Origin: an uncultured Lachnospiraceae bacterium
GTDB taxonomy: Bacteria; Bacillota; Clostridia; Lachnospirales; Lachnospiraceae
Direction of reading: 5' to 3'
NCBI GenBank assembly: GCA_947177515.1
Contig: CAMWUU010000189.1
Location: 1-7,104 of the forward strand
Length of the DNA stretch: 7,104 nucleotides
Shown here: piece after piece, positions 1 to 5,330 of the stretch
Numbering within the stretch: position 1 is the first letter of the stretch
Layout: the number at the start of each line of letters is the position of its first letter
Made by a program: the position numbers and the translations under genes
Notes under the pieces: generated by a model
Told to the model about the DNA's origin: nothing
What the model saw: the letters and a program-made list of their open reading frames with translations, nothing else
Database searches by the model: none

Positions 1-65
1 GAGAAGCGGACGGGAATCGCTCTGTTAGGGAAGGGTGCTGGGAGGGGATTTGCGGAACTTATAAT

Positions 66-71
66 AGGAGG
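66..71 (+). promoter_or_regulatory. Ribosome binding site of the BMP-fold gene
   Basis: AGGAGG lies 4 bases before ATG 76. It supports that start although the reading frame has no stop between position 1 and 76. The spacer is shorter than the common 5-9 bases. Confidence 0.7.
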
Positions 72-75
72 CTTT

Positions 76-1986
76 ATGGGAAAAGAAGATTATTCGAAGG
101 CGGTAAAACTTGGAAAAAAAGATTACCAGATGCGTATGTTACGCGGCGTTAAACCAACCTTACAGGTACTCGACGACATTCTGCCGGAAAGGGGAACTTA
201 TGCGGAACGTCCACTTGGGTTAGTTCAGATACCGATAGATTTGATTGTTGGGACAAAAAATGCAGGACGAAGCAACTCCTTTGCGGGAAATTTTATGCCA
301 ATCCTGCGCGAAGGCACTGAGTTTGCTGCAAAATGGTCCGGGCTTAGCACCAGCCATGTCGAGGAGGGTATTCACACCCCAATTAAAGCGTATGAATACA
401 TGAACAAATTTTATGTCGAAGAAGGCAATAAGCGTGTCAGCGTCATGAAATATTTTGAAGCGGATTCCATCCGGGGCGAAGTAACCCGTATCATCCCGAA
501 ACGCACGGAAGAAAAGGAAAACAAAATATACTTTGAATTCCTTGATTTCTATGAGCTTGCGCCAATCAACTATATATGGTTTTCGCAGGAGGGCAGTTTC
601 GCAAGACTGCAGGAGGCCGTTGGCAAGGAAGTCGGCGAGAAGTGGACGGAGGACGATATCCGGGAATTCAGCTTTGTCTACAACCGTTTTGCCACCGAAT
701 TCCGCTCACAGGGTGGAAATAAATTAAAGGCTACAGTCGGGGATGCGTTCCTGGCGTTTATCACGCTCTATGGCTTTACATCCATCAGTGAGAAGACTAC
801 CAGCGAGTTAAGGGAACTGATTGCAAAGAGCTGGGAGGAGTTCGAACTTTTGCAGGAAGAGCAGGGAATTGAACTGAAAATGAAACCAAATAAGGAAAAG
901 AAGTCGCTGCTTAGTGCTATTTTCCCACTCTCTTCCCACAAATTAAGAATCGCATTTATCTACGAGAAAACACCGGGTACATCAGCTTGGACTTACGCGC
1001 ATGAACTTGGCCGCCTTTACCTAGAACAGACCTTTTCGGAGGAACTTAGTACTGTAAGTTATGAGTGCGGGACGCAGGAAAACATTGATGAGCTGATTGA
1101 CGGTGCGATCGCGGCAGGGTGCAACCTGATCTTTACGACGACACCATCCTTCGTGCAGGCAAGCGTAAAGGCGGCGATTGCCAATCCGGATGTGCGGATA
1201 ATGAACTGTTCGCTGCATACCTCCCACCGCTATATCCGTACTTATTATGCCAGGATGCATGAGGCGAAATTTTTGATGGGGGCGATCGCCGGGGCAATGG
1301 CGGAGAATAACCGTCTGCTCTATATTGAAGATTATCCGATTTATGGTTCCATTGCGAATATCAATGCCTTTGCGCTCGGTGCGAAAATGATTAACCCGCG
1401 TGTTGAAGTTTATCTGGAATGGTCAGCCAGAAAGGATTTTGATACGGATAGGAAAATCCGTGAAATTGGTCCATCCTGTATTTCCGGGAAGGACATGATG
1501 ATACCGGAAGAGGCATCCCGCTTTTTTGGCCTCTACCATATGGAAGGGGAGAACCCGCGCAATCTCGCTATGCCGATTTGCCATTGGGGGAAATTTTACG
1601 AGCAGTTAATCCGCACAATTATGGATGGAAAATGGAAATCAGATGATAATTCTTCTGCAACCAAGGCGATCAATTACTGGTGGGGAATCTCGTCGGGTGT
1701 AATCGATGTGATCTGTTCCCAGCGACTTCCAATCGGCACAAAGCGTCTTTCGGAACTTTTGAAGGCGACGATCAGTTCGGAGCAGTTTAACCCATTTTCC
1801 GGTATCCTATATTCACAGACCGGTGTAGCGCAGCCTGACCCGGATAAGAGCCTGACCCCGGAAGAGATAATGAGGATGGATTGGCTGGCGGAGAACGTTA
1901 TTGGTTCCATCCCGAAAACAGAAGAATTAAAGGAACAGGCGGAGCCAGTGGTAAGGCAGCAGGGAGTAAAACAAAAGGACGGTTGA
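76..1986 (+). CDS. Cytoplasmic BMP/PnrA-type ligand-binding protein with ParB-like N-terminal domain
   Basis: The 636-residue protein has two recognisable parts. Residues about 47-140 look like a ParB/sulfiredoxin-type domain: QIPIDLIVGT, an arginine-containing segment, then TPIKAYEYMNKFYVEEGNKR with GNKRVSV (117-123) where ParB proteins have their GERR-like motif. Residues about 289-610 match the BMP family of nucleoside-binding proteins (PnrA, TmpC, B. subtilis Med): RIAFIYEKTPG (291-301), the segment CNLIFTTTPSF (349-359), and the usual ending NPFSGILYSQTG followed by MDWLAENVIGSIP (601-613). Residues 150-285 are a charged linker without a clear family. BMP proteins are usually lipoproteins feeding an ABC transporter, but this one starts MGKEDYSKAV and has no signal peptide, lipobox or membrane segment. 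I therefore infer a cytosolic ligand sensor rather than a transport component. The start at 76 is supported by AGGAGG at 66-71, with a short 4-base spacer. The frame stays open to position 1, so a longer N-terminus is not excluded. It is probably co-transcribed with the phosphoesterase 4 bases downstream. Confidence 0.85.
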   Translation: MGKEDYSKAVKLGKKDYQMRMLRGVKPTLQVLDDILPERGTYAERPLGLVQIPIDLIVGTKNAGRSNSFAGNFMPILREGTEFAAKWSGLSTSHVEEGIHTPIKAYEYMNKFYVEEGNKRVSVMKYFEADSIRGEVTRIIPKRTEEKENKIYFEFLDFYELAPINYIWFSQEGSFARLQEAVGKEVGEKWTEDDIREFSFVYNRFATEFRSQGGNKLKATVGDAFLAFITLYGFTSISEKTTSELRELIAKSWEEFELLQEEQGIELKMKPNKEKKSLLSAIFPLSSHKLRIAFIYEKTPGTSAWTYAHELGRLYLEQTFSEELSTVSYECGTQENIDELIDGAIAAGCNLIFTTTPSFVQASVKAAIANPDVRIMNCSLHTSHRYIRTYYARMHEAKFLMGAIAGAMAENNRLLYIEDYPIYGSIANINAFALGAKMINPRVEVYLEWSARKDFDTDRKIREIGPSCISGKDMMIPEEASRFFGLYHMEGENPRNLAMPICHWGKFYEQLIRTIMDGKWKSDDNSSATKAINYWWGISSGVIDVICSQRLPIGTKRLSELLKATISSEQFNPFSGILYSQTGVAQPDPDKSLTPEEIMRMDWLAENVIGSIPKTEELKEQAEPVVRQQGVKQKDG

Positions 1987-1990
1987 CCGG

Positions 1991-2623
1991 ATGAGAATAT
2001 TAGCGATTGCGGACGAGGAGTCAAAGGCACTGTGGGACTATTTTGATAAGAGTATGCTTGAGGGGATTGACCTGATTATTTCCTGTGGTGACCTGGATCC
2101 CCGCTACCTTTCCTTTCTGGTAACGTTCTATTCGGGACCGGTTTTGTACGTGCATGGAAACCATGATGGCAAGTACGAGCAGATTCCGCCGGAGGGCTGT
2201 ACCTGTATTGAGGATAAGATTTTTGTCTATAAGGGCATCCGGATTCTGGGGCTTGGCGGTTCTATGCGCTATAAGCCGGGACCGCACCAGTATACGGAAA
2301 ACGAGATGAAACAGAGGGTAAACCGGTTGTGGTTTAAGCTGTTTAAAAAGCGCGGATTTGATATTTTGGTAACACATGCCCCGGCATACCAGCTTAATGA
2401 CGGACGTGACCTGCCACATCAGGGATTTAAGATATTCCGGACGCTGATGGAAAAGTACCGGCCGAAATTTTTCCTGCATGGGCATGTGCATCTGTCATAC
2501 GGGCGGGATTATAAGCGTTATGACCGGTACGAGGATACACATATTATTAATGCGTATGAGCGATGCGTGTTTGATTTTGAGGATGATACCCCGCAGGATC
2601 ATCTAATTGTGCATGGAAAATAA
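1991..2623 (+). CDS. Calcineurin-like metallophosphoesterase with altered first metal motif
   Basis: This 210-residue protein has the order of motifs of calcineurin-like metallophosphoesterases, which use two metal ions to hydrolyse phosphomonoesters or phosphodiesters: GD in SCGDL (33-34), GNHD (56-59), a histidine in VTHAP (129), and HGHVH (163-167). The first motif, usually D-x-H near the N-terminus, is here D8-E9-E10 (IADEES), so a glutamate replaces the metal-binding histidine. All other ligands are present, so the enzyme is probably active, perhaps with different metal use. The substrate cannot be read from the sequence. No signal peptide or membrane segment is seen, so it is cytoplasmic. 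It begins 4 bases after the stop of the BMP-fold gene. The purine-rich end of that gene (GGGAGTAAAACAAAAGG) must supply ribosome binding, so translational coupling is likely. The pair suggests a shared job around a nucleotide-like ligand, which is inference only. Confidence 0.88.
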   Translation: MRILAIADEESKALWDYFDKSMLEGIDLIISCGDLDPRYLSFLVTFYSGPVLYVHGNHDGKYEQIPPEGCTCIEDKIFVYKGIRILGLGGSMRYKPGPHQYTENEMKQRVNRLWFKLFKKRGFDILVTHAPAYQLNDGRDLPHQGFKIFRTLMEKYRPKFFLHGHVHLSYGRDYKRYDRYEDTHIINAYERCVFDFEDDTPQDHLIVHGK

Positions 2624-2834
2624 AATTACAGATTAGGCGGCAGTGTTTCTTGATTACCCTAAATCTGCCGTTAATAGACAGGTTACGGACTTTGTCCCCG
2701 TTTATTAAAGTTGTGGAGATTATAGAATTAATTAAATATAAATATGTTGCGATTCTGATGTTAGTTAATTTATGTAATACCCGTAAAATTCTTACGCTTT
2801 GTATATTGTCAGTGGGGATAAGAAAATGTATGTA
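2624..2834. other. Intergenic stretch without convincing gene
   Basis: This A+T-rich stretch follows the phosphoesterase. The only open frame of note would begin with TTG at 2650 and end with TAA at 2833-2835 (61 codons). It has no ribosome binding site, and its composition is typical of A+T-rich noncoding DNA. A weak hairpin can be drawn in two competing ways, AGATTAGG 2630-2637 with CCTAAATCT 2658-2666 or CGGCAG 2638-2643 with CTGCCG 2665-2670. Neither has a T tract, so no terminator is called directly behind the phosphoesterase. Confidence 0.5.
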
Positions 2835-2874
2835 AAAAGGCACATGGTTTACATTAGTGCTCCATGTGTCTTTT
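2835..2874. terminator. Terminator-like hairpin, probably bidirectional
   Basis: AAAAGGCACATGG (2835-2847) pairs with CCATGTGTCTTTT (2862-2874) in a 13-bp stem with a single G-T wobble and a 14-base loop. The A run on one side and T run on the other give both strands a short U tract. It is the first plausible terminator after the phosphoesterase, about 210 bases downstream. Read on the minus strand, it could equally end the remnant gene whose stop is at 2912-2914. Confidence 0.65.
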
Positions 2875-2911
2875 GCTGTGATTTTGATATTAAATAATTT
2901 TGCGGATTATG

Positions 2912-3052
2912 TTAGTTGTATAGTTTGGGCTTTTGGTTTTTTATCTCGTAACCAATTTCTTTGTTATCTTCAATATCCTTTGCAAATGCCTTAAAAATCT
3001 GTTGGCTATCAAATAAAAAATTACGTTCCATTGGGCTTTTACAGGTTACTTT
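2912..3052 (-). pseudogene. Possible 3' remnant of a lost gene
   Basis: On the minus strand the frame ending with TAA at 2912-2914 reads as normal soluble protein: from ATG at 3031, MERNFLFDSQQIFKAFAKDI, then residues rich in D, E, K and N, ending KPKLYN (39 residues). Seven more codons (KVTCKSP) stay open upstream before a stop at 3053-3055. Composition and absence of low-complexity runs make this look like true coding sequence. However, there is no ribosome binding site before the ATG and no room for a full domain. I read it as the C-terminal end of a gene whose front part was lost, with the hairpin at 2835-2874 as its former terminator. I do not recognise the family. A genuine 39-residue small protein is the alternative. 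Confidence 0.35.
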
Positions 3053-3082
3053 TTAAATGTTTGATATAGTACTAGGAAGCTA

Positions 3083-3111
3083 TTGACTTTATCTTAAAGG
3101 TACGCTATAAT
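3083..3111 (+). promoter_or_regulatory. Sigma-A type promoter of the pnuC-like gene
   Basis: TTGACT at 3083-3088 and a perfect TATAAT at 3106-3111 are separated by exactly 17 bases. Transcription would start near 3117-3119. This gives a leader of about 105 bases before the ATG at 3223, long for a simple promoter and consistent with the structured leader described separately. Confidence 0.85.
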
Positions 3112-3151
3112 AGCAAAAGAATAATTGCTCTGCCACCGGGTAGAAATGCGA

Positions 3152-3208
3152 AAGCATTCGTTACACATCGTTAGGTCTTAGAAGATGTGTATATGGATGC
3201 TTCTTTTT
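3152..3208 (+). terminator. Leader terminator ahead of the pnuC-like gene
   Basis: Bases 3152-3169 (AAGCATTCGTTACACATC) pair with 3184-3202 as 18 base pairs, with two G-U pairs and one bulged T at 3192, around a 14-base loop (3170-3183). The run CTTTTT follows at 3203-3208. It stands directly before the ribosome binding site, so unless prevented it would stop transcription before the gene. The lower strand of its stem is shared with hairpin P2 of the leader. Confidence 0.7.
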
Positions 3209-3210
3209 AT

Positions 3211-3215
3211 AGGGG
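3211..3215 (+). promoter_or_regulatory. Ribosome binding site that fixes the pnuC-like start
   Basis: AGGGG lies 7 bases before ATG 3223. The same frame is open to a GTG at 3187, but that codon lies inside the terminator stem and lacks a ribosome binding site. The shorter start is therefore preferred. Confidence 0.75.
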
Positions 3216-3222
3216 TATTGAT

Positions 3223-3933
3223 ATGTTGTTGAAAAAAGTGCAATTCTTAAGGAATTACTTTACAAAAGGGGAACTTTTATTGTGGTGCATATCGGTTGTG
3301 CTGATTGCAGCATCTTTCTTTATATTTGACAGAGAAAACTATTTGGCGCTGTTTGCCTCGTGGATAGGAGTAACTTCATTAATTTTCAATGCAAAAGGTA
3401 ATCCGTTCGGACAATTTCTTATGGTTATATTCAGCATATTATATGGTATTATTTCTTATACTTTTTTTTATTACGGGGAAATGATAACTTATTTGGGAAT
3501 GACCGCGCCAATGGCTGTTTTCGCATTGATTTCATGGTTAAGAAATCCATATAACGGAAATAGGACAGAAGTAAAAGTGAACCGACTAAAGAAAAAAGAA
3601 ATTAATATTATGATCTTGCTAACCACTGTAATTACTTTTATCTTTTACTATATACTAGAAACTTTTCATACGGCAAATTTAATACCAAGTACGATATCTG
3701 TTACAACAAGTTTTTTAGCTGTCTATTTGACCTTTCGAAGAAGTGCTTTTTTTGCCGTTGCCTATGCTGCAAATGATATAGTCCTGATAGTTTTATGGGT
3801 GCTTGCAACGTTTTCAAATATAACCTATTTATCCGTTATTATTTGCTTTGTAATGTTTTTGGTAAATGATATTTATGGATTTATCAACTGGTCAAAAATG
3901 CGGAAACGGCAAGAATCAGATTGTATCATATAG
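3223..3933 (+). CDS. pnuC: PnuC-family vitamin precursor transporter (probably nicotinamide riboside)
   Basis: This 236-residue integral membrane protein matches the PnuC family, which carries nicotinamide riboside (and, in relatives, other vitamin precursors such as thiamine) by facilitated diffusion, with trapping by phosphorylation inside the cell. Visible family features are a hydrophobic core of about seven helices, WLRNPYN (105-111) after helix 4, a basic loop (about 118-127), SFLAVYLTFRR (163-173), YAANDIVLIVLW (181-192) and VNDIYGFINW (214-223) near the end. The length is normal for the family. The start at 3223 is chosen because AGGGG precedes it by 7 bases, while the upstream in-frame GTG at 3187 lies within the leader terminator. 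Codon use is very A+T-rich: two sampled 60-base stretches have 13-14 G+C, compared with about 30 in the YesL-like gene, suggesting acquisition by transfer. Expression is probably controlled by the structured leader. No nicotinamide riboside kinase is in the window, so the exact substrate is uncertain. Confidence 0.85.
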   Translation: MLLKKVQFLRNYFTKGELLLWCISVVLIAASFFIFDRENYLALFASWIGVTSLIFNAKGNPFGQFLMVIFSILYGIISYTFFYYGEMITYLGMTAPMAVFALISWLRNPYNGNRTEVKVNRLKKKEINIMILLTTVITFIFYYILETFHTANLIPSTISVTTSFLAVYLTFRRSAFFAVAYAANDIVLIVLWVLATFSNITYLSVIICFVMFLVNDIYGFINWSKMRKRQESDCII

Positions 3934-3971
3934 GATAATAATATGAAAATTTAGAAAGGGATGTATGTGGA

Positions 3972-4472
3972 ATGTTTAGGGAAATGAGAAGAAAAAAACA
4001 AATTCTGGGCAAACAGGAAAGTATTGATGTATTAAAGAACAAAACGGCTGGTGTGCTGGCTTTGTTAGGCGATGACGATTATCCGTATGCAGTGCCAATC
4101 AGCTATGTATATGACAATTCGAAGATCTACTTTCACAGCGCAAAAGAAGGACATAAAATAGATGCAATCAAAAAATGCAGTAAAGCATCATTTTGTGTGA
4201 TTGACCAGGATAATATCGTTCCGGAAGAATACACTACTTATTTTAGAAGTGTAATTGTTTTTGGGAAAATTCGTATATTGGAAGATGAAAAAGAGATCAG
4301 GGAAGCGATTGAAAGGCTGGCAATCAAATATCATCCGGAGGACAGTAAAGAAAATAGAGGTTGGGTAATCTCCAAAGAATGGAGATCTTTATGTTTAATA
4401 GAATTATCTATTGAACATATGACCGGAAAAGAGGCAGTCGAACTTGTAAAAGGAAAAAAGCAGTTTGAGTAG
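3972..4472 (+). CDS. Pyridoxamine 5'-phosphate oxidase-like flavin protein (NimA-like)
   Basis: This 166-residue protein belongs to the FMN-binding split-barrel superfamily, in the branch annotated as pyridoxamine 5'-phosphate oxidase-related or NimA (5-nitroimidazole reductase) proteins. Typical segments are MRRKKQIL (5-12), GVLALLGDDDYPYAVPISYV (27-46) forming the first barrel strands, IYFHSAKEGHKIDAI (52-66) with the flavin-associated GHK, SFCVIDQD (73-80) and FRSVIVFGKI (91-100). Length is normal and no signal peptide is present, so it is cytoplasmic. Members bind flavin and probably reduce small molecules. True resistance activity cannot be inferred. AAAGGG at 3955-3960 precedes ATG 3972 by 11 bases. 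The next ATG at 3984 would leave only one base after AGGGA, so 3972 is kept. It lies 38 bases after the PnuC gene with no terminator between, so it is probably co-transcribed and under the same leader. It shares that gene's low G+C content (18-20 of 60 in two sampled stretches). Confidence 0.88.
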   Translation: MFREMRRKKQILGKQESIDVLKNKTAGVLALLGDDDYPYAVPISYVYDNSKIYFHSAKEGHKIDAIKKCSKASFCVIDQDNIVPEEYTTYFRSVIVFGKIRILEDEKEIREAIERLAIKYHPEDSKENRGWVISKEWRSLCLIELSIEHMTGKEAVELVKGKKQFE

Positions 4473-4484
4473 CAGTTTAATTAC

Positions 4485-4524
4485 AAAGAAAACAGGCGGA
4501 ACTATTGCTCCGCCTGTTTTCTTT
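4485..4524. terminator. Bidirectional terminator between convergent genes
   Basis: AAAGAAAACAGGCGGA (4485-4500) and TCCGCCTGTTTTCTTT (4509-4524) form a perfect 16-bp stem with an 8-base loop. Both strands end in T-rich tracts. It lies 12 bases after the stop of the NimA-like gene. On the other strand it contains the stop codon (loop, 4502-4504) and the last codons of the YesL-like gene, so coding and termination signals overlap. Confidence 0.92.
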
Positions 4525-5317
4525 TCAGCCATTCTTCATCATCCTCATAGATTGCCGCCTGTTCGGGGAAGGCCTGTGCGATTTGTTCCTCGATATGGAA
4601 ACTTTCATTCAATGTATTATAGAGCAGAAAGTTTGCCGTATATACAATGAACCAGAAGCCGGTAAGTGGCAGCAGGATAACCGACCATGGCATAAACAGT
4701 ACAAGAACTGCCCAGTAAAAAACCTGCAAAATCGCGCAGCCAAGCACCTTCCAGAAAAAGCGTAAAAGAAAAAGAATACAGTTTAAAAATCGCTGCCGTC
4801 CCCCCTGTTCAAACAGGACAAGCTGTGGCCAGTAAAGCGAGAAAAACATGGTAAACATTACCAGGCCAAACAGATAGAGTGCCACGGTACGATAGCCTGG
4901 AAGGCTTGTCGCCTGCCAGAACATCATCAGCATAAACAGGTAAAAGCCGAGCAGCAGGCAAAAAAGAATGCCGGGAAGGATGGATTGCCGCCAGTTCTGT
5001 TTTAATGCGCGCCGATAATTATCAAGGCATTTTCCGGGCGCGTCGCGCAGGCTGCGAAGTACTGCATCGTACATACAGGCAAGAGCCGGGCCTGCTAATG
5101 CGCCCCCAAGGATGCAGGCAGGCAGCAGAAGGAGTATACTTGAGGAAAGGATTGCGGCAAGCACGCCGATAAAAAAGGGTAAAAAACCGGCGAGTGTTAG
5201 CAGATTTACAAGCAAAAAGCGCTTGATATCCCGGTCAAGTAATTCTGTATAGCGCGCAAAGCCCGTTAAGCGCCGTCCATCCCCATGTTTTAAAAAATTT
5301 CTTTGAAAAAAAGGCAT
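4502..5317 (-). CDS. YesL/DUF624-like membrane protein
   Basis: This 271-residue protein has about six membrane helices (roughly 33-55, 57-79, 113-134, 143-165, 188-209, 210-231). The region GGALAGPALACMYDAVLRSL (71-90) followed by RD, then YRRALKQNWRQSILPG (101-116), resembles the YesL/DUF624 membrane family. Members of that family often sit beside LacI regulators and sugar uptake genes, and their biochemical role is unknown. The C-terminus is cytoplasmic-looking and acidic, ending EEWLKRKQAEQ. The ATG at 5317 is chosen because GGAGGG (5325-5330) stands 7 bases before it. An earlier in-frame ATG at 5368 lies inside the preceding gene and has no ribosome binding site. It is the last gene of the minus-strand operon, starting 13 bases after its neighbour's stop. 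The terminator is embedded in its final codons. Family assignment is by resemblance only and is moderately sure; that it is a polytopic membrane protein is certain. Confidence 0.75.
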   Translation of the reverse strand: MPFFQRNFLKHGDGRRLTGFARYTELLDRDIKRFLLVNLLTLAGFLPFFIGVLAAILSSSILLLLPACILGGALAGPALACMYDAVLRSLRDAPGKCLDNYRRALKQNWRQSILPGILFCLLLGFYLFMLMMFWQATSLPGYRTVALYLFGLVMFTMFFSLYWPQLVLFEQGGRQRFLNCILFLLRFFWKVLGCAILQVFYWAVLVLFMPWSVILLPLTGFWFIVYTANFLLYNTLNESFHIEEQIAQAFPEQAAIYEDDEEWLKRKQAEQ

Positions 5318-5324
5318 TGTATTT

Positions 5325-5330
5325 CCCTCC
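5325..5330 (-). promoter_or_regulatory. Ribosome binding site that fixes the YesL-like start
   Basis: GGAGGG on the minus strand, 7 bases before ATG 5317 and immediately after the stop codon of the upstream gene (5331-5333). It rules out the longer in-frame start at 5368, which overlaps the upstream gene. Confidence 0.85.

Larger units (their letters stand above)
3118..3222 (+). ncRNA. Structured 5' leader, candidate riboswitch or attenuator, class unknown
   Basis: Between the promoter and the ribosome binding site the transcript can form two adjoining small hairpins. P1 is TCTGCC-ACCG-GGTAGA (3129-3144, 6 bp with one G-U). P2 is AATGC-GAAA-GCATT (3145-3158, a GNRA-type tetraloop). P2 uses bases 3154-3158, which are also needed for the base of a long terminator hairpin (3152-3202), so the two folds exclude each other. 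This is the layout of a transcription-attenuating riboswitch: a short upstream fold as antiterminator, terminator, then AGGGG at 3211-3215. I compared from memory the signatures of thiamine, FMN, cobalamin, SAM-I, preQ1-I, purine, lysine, glycine, c-di-GMP-I, THF, fluoride, ZTP, nadA-type NAD, T-box and M-box leaders and found no adequate match. Ligand and class are therefore open. Confidence 0.55.

Noticed and set aside
37..65. TATAAT at 60-65 as a promoter for the BMP-fold gene
   Set aside because: It abuts the ribosome binding site, so the transcript would start inside or after it, and no -35 hexamer is found 17 bases upstream.
1..75. In-frame upstream extension of the BMP-fold gene, open from position 1
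   Set aside because: The extra residues (around GIALLGKGAGRGFAELIIGG) precede a clear AGGAGG and the family-like start MGKEDY. The openness is probably chance, but the window edge prevents proof.
1674..2491. Long minus-strand frames opposite the BMP-fold and phosphoesterase genes
   Set aside because: Antisense shadows of well-supported genes, with no family resemblance and no ribosome binding sites.
2630..2670. Hairpin as terminator of the phosphoesterase
   Set aside because: Two alternative weak stems with about 20-base loops and no following T run; the hairpin at 2835-2874 is a better candidate.
2650..2835. 61-codon plus-strand frame with TTG start behind the phosphoesterase
   Set aside because: No ribosome binding site, non-ATG start, composition like A+T-rich noncoding DNA and no recognisable family; not annotated as a gene.
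3118..3222. M-box, cobalamin or c-di-GMP-I riboswitch, from short look-alikes (GTTAGGT, GCCACC, GCGAAAGC)
   Set aside because: The short words occur in the wrong order, and the longer cores and paired regions of those classes are missing in a leader of this size.
4465..4765. Plus-strand frames opposite the YesL-like gene
   Set aside because: They run through the terminator and antisense to a clear membrane protein; their protein sequences show no family features.
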